This document shows, piece by piece, positions 8,025 to 13,504 of a stretch of DNA of 13,912 nucleotides; within the stretch, counting starts at the first letter, position 1, and every line of letters starts with the position of its first letter. The position numbers and the translations under genes were made by a program. The stretch spans positions 1-13,912 of the forward strand of contig JALNYY010000116.1 of NCBI GenBank assembly GCA_023229605.1, given 5' to 3'. Source of the DNA: Methylobacter sp. (GTDB lineage Bacteria; Pseudomonadota; Gammaproteobacteria; Methylococcales; Methylomonadaceae). Under the pieces are notes generated by a model, which worked only from the letters and a program-made list of their open reading frames with translations, made no database searches and was not told where the DNA came from.

Positions 8025-9041
8025 ATGCCCCGTTTGCGTTCTGTTTTACTGATTTTATTGATAGCCGTTCCTTTAACCACAGGAATAGGCTATTGGCTGG
8101 TGGATCGTCAGCATTACGAAGCCACCGACGATGCCTACTTACAAAGTAATATAGTGTTAATCAGTCCTAGAGTGCAAGGTTACGTGACGCAGATAGCCGT
8201 CAACGATAACCAGGCCGTCAGGCAAAATGATGTGTTGGTGACGATTGATGACCGGGATTACCAGGCCAGGGTCATTCAGGCTGAAGCCAATGTCAGTGCA
8301 GAAGTAGCGCATATTCAGCGTTTGCGGGCGATGAAAACCTCCCAGCACTCTCATATCGAAACTGCCGGGGCTAACATAGCGGCGGTGCAGGCTAGGCGGG
8401 AGCAAATCCAAAAAGATTTGCAGCGTTTTCAGAACCTGATCGATCGTGGTTCGGCGGCCAAACAATCGCTGGATAAAGCTCAATCGGAATCCAGGCAGGC
8501 CGCGGCCGAACTAAGGGGCTCCCAGTCCGCAGCCAGCGCTGAACACAACCAGCTGGCCACTCTCGACATTGAAATCACCGAAACCGAAGCACACCTGGAA
8601 AATGCCAAGGCGCAATTGAGTCTGGCGCAAATCGACCTGGAACATACGCAGGTCAAAGCGCCGGTAGACGGCATTATCGGCAATCGCGGCGTACAGCTCG
8701 GGCAACTGGTCCGCCCCGGCGTTGCATTGGCCTCTCTGGTGCAAAACGGCAAAATCTGGGTGGAGGCGAATTTCAAGGAGACCCAACTGCAATACATGCG
8801 TTTGGGGCAGCCTGTTACGATTAAAGTGGACGCCTATCCCGATCTTGAGCTGACCGGCAAGGTGGACAGTTTTTCGCCTGCCAGCGGTTCCGAATTCAGC
8901 ATCCTTCCAGAGGAAAACGCCACCGGCAACTTCACCAAAATTGTGCGCCGGGTGCCGGTAAAAATAGCCTTCGATTCGGCTGAGAATATCCAGTTGTTGA
9001 GGCCGGGCTTGTCGGCCGAAGTTAAAGTCAAAGTGCATTAA
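8025..9041 (+). CDS. EmrA-like HlyD-family adaptor of a multidrug efflux pump
   Basis: This 338-residue protein has an inner-membrane anchor at about 5-26, then the EmrA-type opening YEATDDAYLQSNIVLISPRV (31-50), a first lipoyl half to about 80, a helical hairpin (about 80-205) and a second lipoyl half starting at VKAPVDGIIG. The segment SGSEFSILPEENATGNFTKIVRRVPVKI near the C-terminus is characteristic of the EmrA group. It should link the MFS pump encoded next to it to an outer-membrane channel. AAGG (8014-8017) is seven bases before the ATG and lies just after the palindrome. The next gene begins four bases after its stop. It is not closely similar to the other HlyD protein in the window, so the two adaptors have separate origins. 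Confidence 0.92.
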   Translation: MPRLRSVLLILLIAVPLTTGIGYWLVDRQHYEATDDAYLQSNIVLISPRVQGYVTQIAVNDNQAVRQNDVLVTIDDRDYQARVIQAEANVSAEVAHIQRLRAMKTSQHSHIETAGANIAAVQARREQIQKDLQRFQNLIDRGSAAKQSLDKAQSESRQAAAELRGSQSAASAEHNQLATLDIEITETEAHLENAKAQLSLAQIDLEHTQVKAPVDGIIGNRGVQLGQLVRPGVALASLVQNGKIWVEANFKETQLQYMRLGQPVTIKVDAYPDLELTGKVDSFSPASGSEFSILPEENATGNFTKIVRRVPVKIAFDSAENIQLLRPGLSAEVKVKVH

Positions 9042-9045
9042 TCCC

Positions 9046-10614
9046 GTGGTAAAGACAGAGCAGCAGGAGGCAGAAGTACCGTTGACCCTGGGTCAGTGGA
9101 TCGGCTTTTTCAGTATGGCGATAGGCGTGTTCATGGCGGTGCTGGATATTCAGGTCGTCGCCAGTTCGCTACAGGAAATACAGGCCGGGCTGTCGGCCAC
9201 GCAGGACGAAATAGCCTGGGTGCAGACTTCCTACCTGATTGCCGAAGTCATCATCATTCCGTTGTCCGGCTGGCTGGGCCGGGTGTTCTCGACCCGCTAT
9301 TTATATGTCATATCGGCAGGCGGCTTCACCCTAGCCAGTCTGCTGTGCGCATTCGCATGGAATCTGCCGTCGATGATCGTGTTCCGCTGTTTGCAGGGCT
9401 TTCTCGGCGGCGCGATGATTCCGATGACTTTTACCGTGATCTTCATTCTGTTTCCTCCGCGATTGCAACCGGCGATGACCATCGTGCTGGGTTTGATCGT
9501 GACGATGGCGCCGACTATCGGCCCGGTGCTGGGCGGTTTTCTTACCGAAACCTACAACTGGCAACTGCTGTTTTTGATCAACATCATCCCCGGCATCATA
9601 GTCTGCGTTATGGTGTGGCGGTATCTCGACATTGACCGTCCCGACTGGGCGCTGTTGCAGAAAATCGATTTTGTCGGCATCGCCCTGATTGCCGTTTTCT
9701 TGGGTAGCATGCAGTTCGTGCTGGAAGAAGGCGTCCGCAAGCAGTGGTTTGAAGATCACCTGATTGTCACGTTGACGATTATTGCCGTCGTCAGCGGCAT
9801 CGCGATGCTGATTTGGGAATTAAAAAATCCTCACCCGATTATCGATCTTTACGCCTTCCGCAATATCAATTTTGCGGTCGGCTGCGGTTACAGCTTTGTG
9901 CTGGGCGTGGGGCTTTATACCATCATTTATTTAACGCCGATTTATCTGTCCAGCGTTAAAGGCCTTAACAGCCTGCAAATCGGCTACTACCTGATGGTGG
10001 TCGGCATGTTTCAACTGCTCTCGGCGTTTATAGCCGGGCCGTTGGAGAAAAAAATGGATTTGCGCTGGATGCTGTGCCTTGGATTTGGCTTGTTTGCTCT
10101 GGGTTCATGGATGAACGGCAATTTAACCGGCGAATCAGGCTATTGGGAATTTTTCTGGCCGCAGGCTATTCGGGGCAGCGCATTAATGCTGTGTTTCCTG
10201 CCGATCAACACCTTGTCCTTAGGCCTGTTGCCGGTGGAAGAAGTCAAAAACGCCAGCGGACTTTACAACCTGATGCGCAATCTGGGCGGCGCGATCGGCC
10301 TTGCGGTCGCCAATACGCAAATGATTTATTTAACCAAAGCCCATTATGCGACGTTGCGCGAATCGGTTACCGCAACCAGCTATCAGGCGCAGGAAATGCT
10401 GGCAGGACTAACCGCGTCGATGCGGCAAATGAATTTACCCGATCCCGATTTGGCCGCGTTAAAACAAATCACCGGCCTTGCCTTGCGGGAAGCGGAAGTG
10501 ATGACCTTTAACAACCTGTTTCAGATTATCGCCTTTATCTTCGCGGCTTCGCTGGCTGTTGCGCCTTTTCTAAAGAAGGTGGACAAAGAAAAGGCTGCGG
10601 CAATTCACGAGTGA
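9046..10614 (+). CDS. DHA2-family MFS drug:proton antiporter, EmrB-like
   Basis: This 522-residue inner-membrane protein has the length and hydrophobic pattern of the 14-segment DHA2 (EmrB/QacA) family. Visible landmarks are the D34-containing first segment (MAVLDIQVVASSLQEI), a motif A-like loop GWLGRVFSTRYLY (75-87) and the antiporter motif C, GLIVTMAPTIGPVLGG (149-164). It should export drugs or toxic organic compounds in exchange for protons, through the EmrA-like partner. The reading frame starts at a GTG four bases after the adaptor stop with little ribosome binding signal of its own; an in-frame TTG at 9082 has AGGAGG (9065-9070) eleven bases upstream and is an alternative start that would remove 12 residues ahead of the first membrane segment. 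Expression is probably coupled to the adaptor gene. Confidence 0.93.
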   Translation: MVKTEQQEAEVPLTLGQWIGFFSMAIGVFMAVLDIQVVASSLQEIQAGLSATQDEIAWVQTSYLIAEVIIIPLSGWLGRVFSTRYLYVISAGGFTLASLLCAFAWNLPSMIVFRCLQGFLGGAMIPMTFTVIFILFPPRLQPAMTIVLGLIVTMAPTIGPVLGGFLTETYNWQLLFLINIIPGIIVCVMVWRYLDIDRPDWALLQKIDFVGIALIAVFLGSMQFVLEEGVRKQWFEDHLIVTLTIIAVVSGIAMLIWELKNPHPIIDLYAFRNINFAVGCGYSFVLGVGLYTIIYLTPIYLSSVKGLNSLQIGYYLMVVGMFQLLSAFIAGPLEKKMDLRWMLCLGFGLFALGSWMNGNLTGESGYWEFFWPQAIRGSALMLCFLPINTLSLGLLPVEEVKNASGLYNLMRNLGGAIGLAVANTQMIYLTKAHYATLRESVTATSYQAQEMLAGLTASMRQMNLPDPDLAALKQITGLALREAEVMTFNNLFQIIAFIFAASLAVAPFLKKVDKEKAAAIHE

Positions 10615-10620
10615 AGCCAG

Positions 10621-10667
10621 GGAGTGCAAGCTTCGCCTAAAGCGCCTGCTGTGGGTGTTTGCGCTCC
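10621..10667 (+). terminator. Hairpin just after the MFS gene, possible terminator
   Basis: GGAGTGCAAGC (10621-10631) pairs with GTTTGCGCTCC (10657-10667), eleven pairs if two G-U wobbles are allowed, with a 25-base loop. It starts seven bases after the MFS stop codon. There is no T-tract after it, so termination is uncertain. Confidence 0.35.
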
Positions 10668-10734
10668 GGCTGTTAGTAGAGCCCATAAGGATCACCCCGT
10701 TGCCGTTGATGGCACAAAACCTTGCATGGCGTGA

Positions 10735-10904
10735 CCATGTGGTGTATTTAATGACAGACTATTTTCATTACGAAATGAGCATGATCGTTATGAAAAACAC
10801 TTGCGGCGCAATGCTAGCGATCCGATTTTGGCGTAGATAAATATGCGCAGACCCTTGCTGATGCAGTCAACATCGTACTTCAAATTGAAGCGACCAACGG
10901 CTGA
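10735..10904 (+). pseudogene. Possible frameshifted gene remnant
   Basis: One frame (10738-10833) reads CGVFNDRLFSLRNEHDRYEK and on to NASDPILA before a TAG at 10834; shifting frame by one base at that point continues as VDKYAQTLADAVNIVLQIEA to a TGA at 10902-10904. Both halves have protein-like, helix-forming composition, and together they look like the end of one gene broken by a single-base deletion. I do not recognise the family, there is no start codon context, and chance is a real alternative. Confidence 0.2.
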
Positions 10905-10942
10905 TCAGTCTTGTTTATTAATGCAACCCGGAGGAAAAAATC

Positions 10943-11551
10943 ATGAAACTTTATTACAGCAAAGGCGCATGTTCGCTATCGCCCCATATCATAGCCTGCG
11001 AAGCGGAACTGCCGATTGAACTGGTTGAGGTCGATTTGGCGACTAAGCACACCAAAACCGGCGAGGATTTCCTGTCGATAAACCCTAACGGTTACGTGCC
11101 GGTGCTGATACTGGACGACGGCAATCGGCTTACCGAAGGCCCCGCTATTGTTCAGTATCTTGCCGATCAGGCACCGGGTAAGCACTTAGTCCCATCAGCG
11201 GGCACGTTCGAACGTTATCAGCTGCAACAATGGCTGAATTTTATTTCAACCGAGATTCATAAAGGCGGATTCGGGCCGTTGTTTAACCCCGCCACGCCTG
11301 AGGTCGCTAAACAAATGGCGATTGCGTCACTGACGTCGCGCTTGGGAACCGTCGCAGAGCAGCTTTCGAACCGGGCATTTTTGCTAGGCGAGCATTTTAC
11401 CGTGGCCGATGCCTATTTGTTCGTCACGCTGGGTTGGGGCGCGTATGTCGATGTCGATATTTCCCGCTGGCCGGTGTTGGTGGACTATGTCGCTAAAATT
11501 TCCGCGCGTCCTGCGGTGCAAAAAGCGATGAAGGAAGAAGGGCTTATTTGA
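10943..11551 (+). CDS. gstA: Beta-class glutathione S-transferase
   Basis: This 202-residue cytosolic enzyme conjugates glutathione to electrophiles or reduces peroxides. It closely follows E. coli GstA: MKLYYSKGACSLSPHI with C10, which forms the mixed disulfide with glutathione in this class; the cis-proline at V52-P53; the glutathione-binding TEGPAI (64-69); and H106 in TEIHKG, the second active-site residue of beta-class enzymes. The C-terminal helical domain contains the conserved N-capping box segment FTVADAYLFVTL and ends in KAMKEEGLI. GGAGG eight bases before the ATG gives a secure start. It is a single gene with no close partner. Its position next to two efflux pumps suits a role in detoxification, though co-regulation is not shown. 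Its GC content is like that of the efflux genes, so it is probably part of the resident chromosome. Confidence 0.95.
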   Translation: MKLYYSKGACSLSPHIIACEAELPIELVEVDLATKHTKTGEDFLSINPNGYVPVLILDDGNRLTEGPAIVQYLADQAPGKHLVPSAGTFERYQLQQWLNFISTEIHKGGFGPLFNPATPEVAKQMAIASLTSRLGTVAEQLSNRAFLLGEHFTVADAYLFVTLGWGAYVDVDISRWPVLVDYVAKISARPAVQKAMKEEGLI

Positions 11552-11565
11552 ATCGAACGTGGCTT

Positions 11566-11636
11566 CCTTAAGCCGTTCGTGGTGAGCCCTTCGGCTACGC
11601 TCAGGAGGGCCTTGTCGAACCATGAATGGCTTAAGG
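11566..11636. repeat. Long imperfect palindrome (REP-like element), possible terminator
   Basis: CCTTAAGCCGTTCGTGG (11566-11582) and CCATGAATGGCTTAAGG (11620-11636) pair over 17 positions with two G-U wobbles. The 37-base interior has its own short inverted repeats (GCCCT 11586-11590 with AGGGC 11606-11610, and TGAGC 11583-11587 with GCTCA 11599-11603), so a branched or alternative fold is possible. The motif set GTTCGTGGTGAGC...CTTGTCGAACCATGAA resembles dispersed palindromic repeats I know from many proteobacterial genomes. It begins 14 bases after the transferase stop and could end that transcript. Confidence 0.65.
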
Positions 11637-11646
11637 GCGTATTCGT

Positions 11647-11675
11647 TTGTATGCCATGTCCTGTTGTCTTATACT
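11647..11675 (+). promoter_or_regulatory. Probable sigma-70 promoter of the first toxin-antitoxin unit
   Basis: TTGTAT (11647-11652) and TATACT (11670-11675) are 17 bases apart; the -10 box has five of six consensus bases. Transcription would begin near 11682, about 34 bases before the antitoxin start. A direct repeat GTCAGG (11692-11697 and 11700-11705) lies between promoter and gene and is a candidate site for the antitoxin, though the second copy is also part of the ribosome binding region. Confidence 0.5.
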
Positions 11676-11715
11676 CGGGCCAATCAAAACAGTCAGGCCG
11701 TCAGGAAATTAATTT

Positions 11716-11916
11716 ATGAATACCGCCAACATGAGCAGCAAGGAAATTATCAAAGATTTGCTTTTGCGGCTACCGGATGAGATTACTTTGCACCAAATTG
11801 CGCAAGAAATTGAGTTTATTGCGGCTGTACGGCAAGGAATGGCAGAGCTTGATCGCGGAGAAAACGTCACAATTGAGCAGCTAGAAAAAGAACTGCCCTC
11901 ATGGATTATGAGGTAA
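11716..11916 (+). CDS. Antitoxin-like small protein upstream of a ParE-type toxin
   Basis: This 66-residue protein sits directly before a ParE/RelE-type toxin gene and overlaps it by 16 bases, the standard layout of a type II toxin-antitoxin pair. The sequence is acidic and mostly helical, with the segment LPDEITLHQIAQEIEFIAAVRQGMAELDRGENVTIEQLEKELPSW, which is typical of small antitoxins of this kind: an N-terminal helical part that could bind DNA as a dimer, and a C-terminal tail that would wrap the toxin. AGGAA (11703-11707) is eight bases upstream of the ATG. No ribbon-helix-helix or AbrB fold can be assigned with certainty, so the DNA-binding type is open. It likely represses its own promoter. 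Confidence 0.75.
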   Translation: MNTANMSSKEIIKDLLLRLPDEITLHQIAQEIEFIAAVRQGMAELDRGENVTIEQLEKELPSWIMR

Positions 11917-12206
11917 CGTTGTCATTATCAGCCCGCCGCGATCTTGAAGATGTCGTGCGATATATCTCAGCTGATGCGCCGGAGCGCGCAATCGAGTTCG
12001 GTCGGTTTCTTATTTCCAGCGTTAAATCGCTAGCGCAGTTTCCAGAAAAGGGAAGAGTCGTGCCTGAGTTTGGAAATTCCGTTATCCGCGAGATTGTTGT
12101 TCGTTCGTATCGAGTGATTTACCGCGTAAACCACGAAAGTCGCAAAATCGAAGTTATCCGTTTCTGGCATGGAAGACGGGGTATGCCTGATTTTCCAGAT
12201 GAATAA
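11901..12206 (+). CDS. RelE/ParE-family toxin
   Basis: This 101-residue protein has the ParE/RelE fold signature: MDYEVTLSLSARRDLEDVVRYIS at the start, a helical stretch with AIEFGRFLISSVKSLAQFPEKGRVVPEFG, and the strand-rich end IREIVVRSYRVIYRVNHESRKIEVIRFWHGRRGMPDF, with YRVIYRV and the final HGRR being the best landmarks. ParE-type members inhibit DNA gyrase while RelE-type members cut mRNA on the ribosome; the start and the helix arrangement favour ParE, but the target cannot be settled from sequence. The start codon lies inside the antitoxin gene, so the two are co-translated. The TIR-like gene begins 30 bases after its stop. The protein looks complete. Confidence 0.88.
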   Translation: MDYEVTLSLSARRDLEDVVRYISADAPERAIEFGRFLISSVKSLAQFPEKGRVVPEFGNSVIREIVVRSYRVIYRVNHESRKIEVIRFWHGRRGMPDFPDE

Positions 12207-12236
12207 TCATTCATTATTTTTCAAAAGGTTTTATAT

Positions 12237-12932
12237 ATGGCTCGTGTTCGACCATCAGTGTTTGTAGGTTCTTCTACCGAAGGACTAAATATTGCAAAAG
12301 CTCTTCAGATTTTACTCGATCATGCTTGCGAGGTCACTATTTGGAGCCAAGGTGTATTCGGTCTCAGCCAAGGTACGCTGGAGTCTCTCGTCAATGCTCT
12401 TGATGAGTATGATTTTGCAGTGTTAGCCCTTACGGCAGATGACCTTGTCATCAGTCGGGACGCATTATCATCCGCGCCAAGGGATAACGTCCTTTTCGAA
12501 CTAGGCCTCTTTATAGGGGGGCTCGGTAGAAGTCGAACATTCCTCGTCTATGACCGAACATCTGGCCTTAAACTACCGACCGATCTTGCGGGCGTCTCGG
12601 CTGCTACGTTTGAACCCCACGCAAACGGAAATCTTCAAAGTTCGCTCGGTGCGGCTGCTACCAGAATTGAAGAACAGGTCAAACGCCTTGGCGTCCGGGA
12701 TAGGGAGCGCTTCAAACAACTTTCCGAGGCAGCTCACGGATTCGATAGTGCGGCTTCGCAGATGCAAAAACTTGTTGAACTTATCGCGCGTTCTCGCAAA
12801 GTCGAGTTAGACATTATTTCTACTCAGTTCGGTTCGCTCATCGCTCCCGACAAGCTTCGGCAGATGAATCGCGATCTTTTAGACCTTGAGGAAACTCTAC
12901 AGCGCAAAGATGAAAAACCTCCGAAAGCCTAG
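12237..12932 (+). CDS. Stand-alone TIR-like (PF10137-type) protein, probable NAD-cleaving effector
   Basis: Residues 5 to about 125 of this 231-residue protein match the TIR-like nucleotide-binding domain found in CBASS TIR-STING and Pycsar TIR effectors: PSVFVGSSTEGLNIAKALQ (6-24), the strand FAVLALTADDL (60-70) and the signature APRDNVLFELGLFIGGLGR (80-98). E88 in FELG is the position of the catalytic glutamate in those NADases. The C-terminal part (about 140-231) is helical and charged, with no STING, SAVED, cyclic-nucleotide-binding or membrane domain that I can see. AAAAGG (12223-12228) is eight bases upstream of the ATG, and the gene follows the ParE-type toxin by 30 bases in the same direction, so they may share a transcript. 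No nucleotide cyclase is present in the window. Role in defence is inferred from the family; enzymatic activity is likely but unproven. Confidence 0.82.
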   Translation: MARVRPSVFVGSSTEGLNIAKALQILLDHACEVTIWSQGVFGLSQGTLESLVNALDEYDFAVLALTADDLVISRDALSSAPRDNVLFELGLFIGGLGRSRTFLVYDRTSGLKLPTDLAGVSAATFEPHANGNLQSSLGAAATRIEEQVKRLGVRDRERFKQLSEAAHGFDSAASQMQKLVELIARSRKVELDIISTQFGSLIAPDKLRQMNRDLLDLEETLQRKDEKPPKA

Positions 12933-12935
12933 TTG

Positions 12936-12952
12936 GGTACGCTGTGCGTACC
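12936..12952 (+). terminator. Short perfect hairpin after the TIR-like gene
   Basis: GGTACGC (12936-12942) and GCGTACC (12946-12952) form a seven-pair stem with a TGT loop, four bases after the TIR-like stop codon and followed by a T-rich run (GTTTATCTTCATTTCTTG). It could end the upstream transcript or be an operator for the next toxin-antitoxin pair. With the preceding GTTG it resembles a widespread GTTGGGTNNGC...GCNNACCCAAC mini-palindrome family, here with an incomplete right arm. Confidence 0.5.
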
Positions 12953-12991
12953 GTTTATCTTCATTTCTTGATTTTTGAAATAGCAAAGCTT

Positions 12992-13210
12992 ATGACTCGA
13001 CTACTTGAAAAAGCCTTTTCAGAAGCATCAATGTTGCCTGAATTACAACAAAACATGTTGGCAAGATGGATTATTGATGAATTATTGGCTGAAAAAAAAT
13101 GGGATTCACTTTTTTCTGAAACTGAAGATTCATTAGCTGAATTGGCTGATGAGGCTTTAAACGAACATAACCAAGGCAAAACGCAAGTTATGAATTTGGA
13201 TGAGTTGTGA
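12992..13210 (+). CDS. Antitoxin of the second toxin-antitoxin pair
   Basis: This 72-residue acidic protein reads MTRLLEKAFSEASMLPELQQ, then NMLARWIIDELLAEKKW and an acidic helical tail (DSLAELADEALNEHNQGKT) ending in MNLDEL. That plan, with LPELQQN and the W-x-x-x-F motif in the middle, recurs in small antitoxins paired with RelE/HigB-like toxins. The stop overlaps the following toxin start by four bases (GTGA), which supports the pairing. The frame is open upstream to a GTG at 12944, but that would fall inside the hairpin; the ATG at 12992 starts exactly where family resemblance begins, although its ribosome binding site (AAAG) is weak. The gene is AT-rich (30-35% GC in 60-base samples) compared with about 53% in the next chromosomal gene, which points to acquisition. 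Confidence 0.75.
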   Translation: MTRLLEKAFSEASMLPELQQNMLARWIIDELLAEKKWDSLFSETEDSLAELADEALNEHNQGKTQVMNLDEL

Positions 13211-13476
13211 TTTCACGAACAACTGAAAAATTCAGGGCATTATTTGCTCTCTTGTCTAATACGATTAAAGCTCAGGCAAAAGAAGCATATCAACAGTTTA
13301 GAAAAGACCCCTATCATCCCAGTCTACAATTTAAACGTGTCCACTCAAGTAAGCCGATTTATTCAGTAAGAATAAATTTGGATTACAGAGCGGTGGGGAT
13401 CATACAAGACAATGAAATCATCTGGTTTTGGATCGGTTCTCATAATGTTTATGAAAAGTTGCTTAAGAAATTATGA
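13207..13476 (+). CDS. RelE-like toxin of the second toxin-antitoxin pair
   Basis: This 89-residue basic protein has a RelE/ParE-superfamily outline: an N-terminal helical stretch (EKFRALFALLSNTIKAQAKEAYQQF), a central DPYHPSLQFKRVHSSKPIYSVRI segment, and the strands NLDYRAVGIIQDNEIIWFWIGSHNVYEKLL. The YRAVGI strand followed by WFWIGSHNVYEKL is typical of the HigB/RelE-like 'toxin HigB-2/YoeB-type' small proteins paired with such antitoxins; mRNA cleavage is the expected activity, but the target is not certain. It starts with GTG, overlapping the antitoxin stop by four bases, so toxin synthesis depends on antitoxin translation. Like its partner it is AT-rich. It ends 28 bases before the phosphodiesterase gene. 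Confidence 0.78.
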   Translation: MISRTTEKFRALFALLSNTIKAQAKEAYQQFRKDPYHPSLQFKRVHSSKPIYSVRINLDYRAVGIIQDNEIIWFWIGSHNVYEKLLKKL

Positions 13477-13504
13477 ACCAAGTTAAAAAAGCGGATATAA
13501 CTCA

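Larger units (their letters stand above)
10615..10942. other. Intergenic stretch without an intact gene
   Basis: Between the MFS gene and the glutathione transferase there are 328 bases with no convincing gene. It holds a hairpin (10621-10667), a possible degraded coding stretch (10735-10904) and, at its right edge, the ribosome binding site of the transferase (GGAGG, 10930-10934). A 61-codon open frame at 10655-10840 has no family resemblance that I recognise and no ribosome binding site. Confidence 0.6.

Noticed and set aside
8511..9038. 175-codon open frame on the minus strand
   Set aside because: It is a shadow of the EmrA-like gene, which has clear family motifs and proper spacing to its partner.
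10655..10840. 61-codon open frame after the MFS gene
   Set aside because: No ribosome binding site, no recognisable motif, and it overlaps both the hairpin and the possible remnant in another frame.
12202..12218. AATAAT/ATTATT hairpin at the end of the ParE-type toxin gene as a terminator
   Set aside because: The stem is six A-T pairs only and too weak; it does not argue convincingly against read-through into the TIR-like gene.
12237..12932. TIR-STING or Pycsar TIR effector with cyclic-nucleotide sensing
   Set aside because: The C-terminal part is too short and unlike STING, SAVED or cNMP-binding domains, and no cyclase gene is adjacent within the window.
12944..12991. GTG-initiated extension of the second antitoxin
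   Set aside because: The GTG lies in the hairpin and the extra residues do not fit the antitoxin pattern, which starts at MTRLLEKAF.
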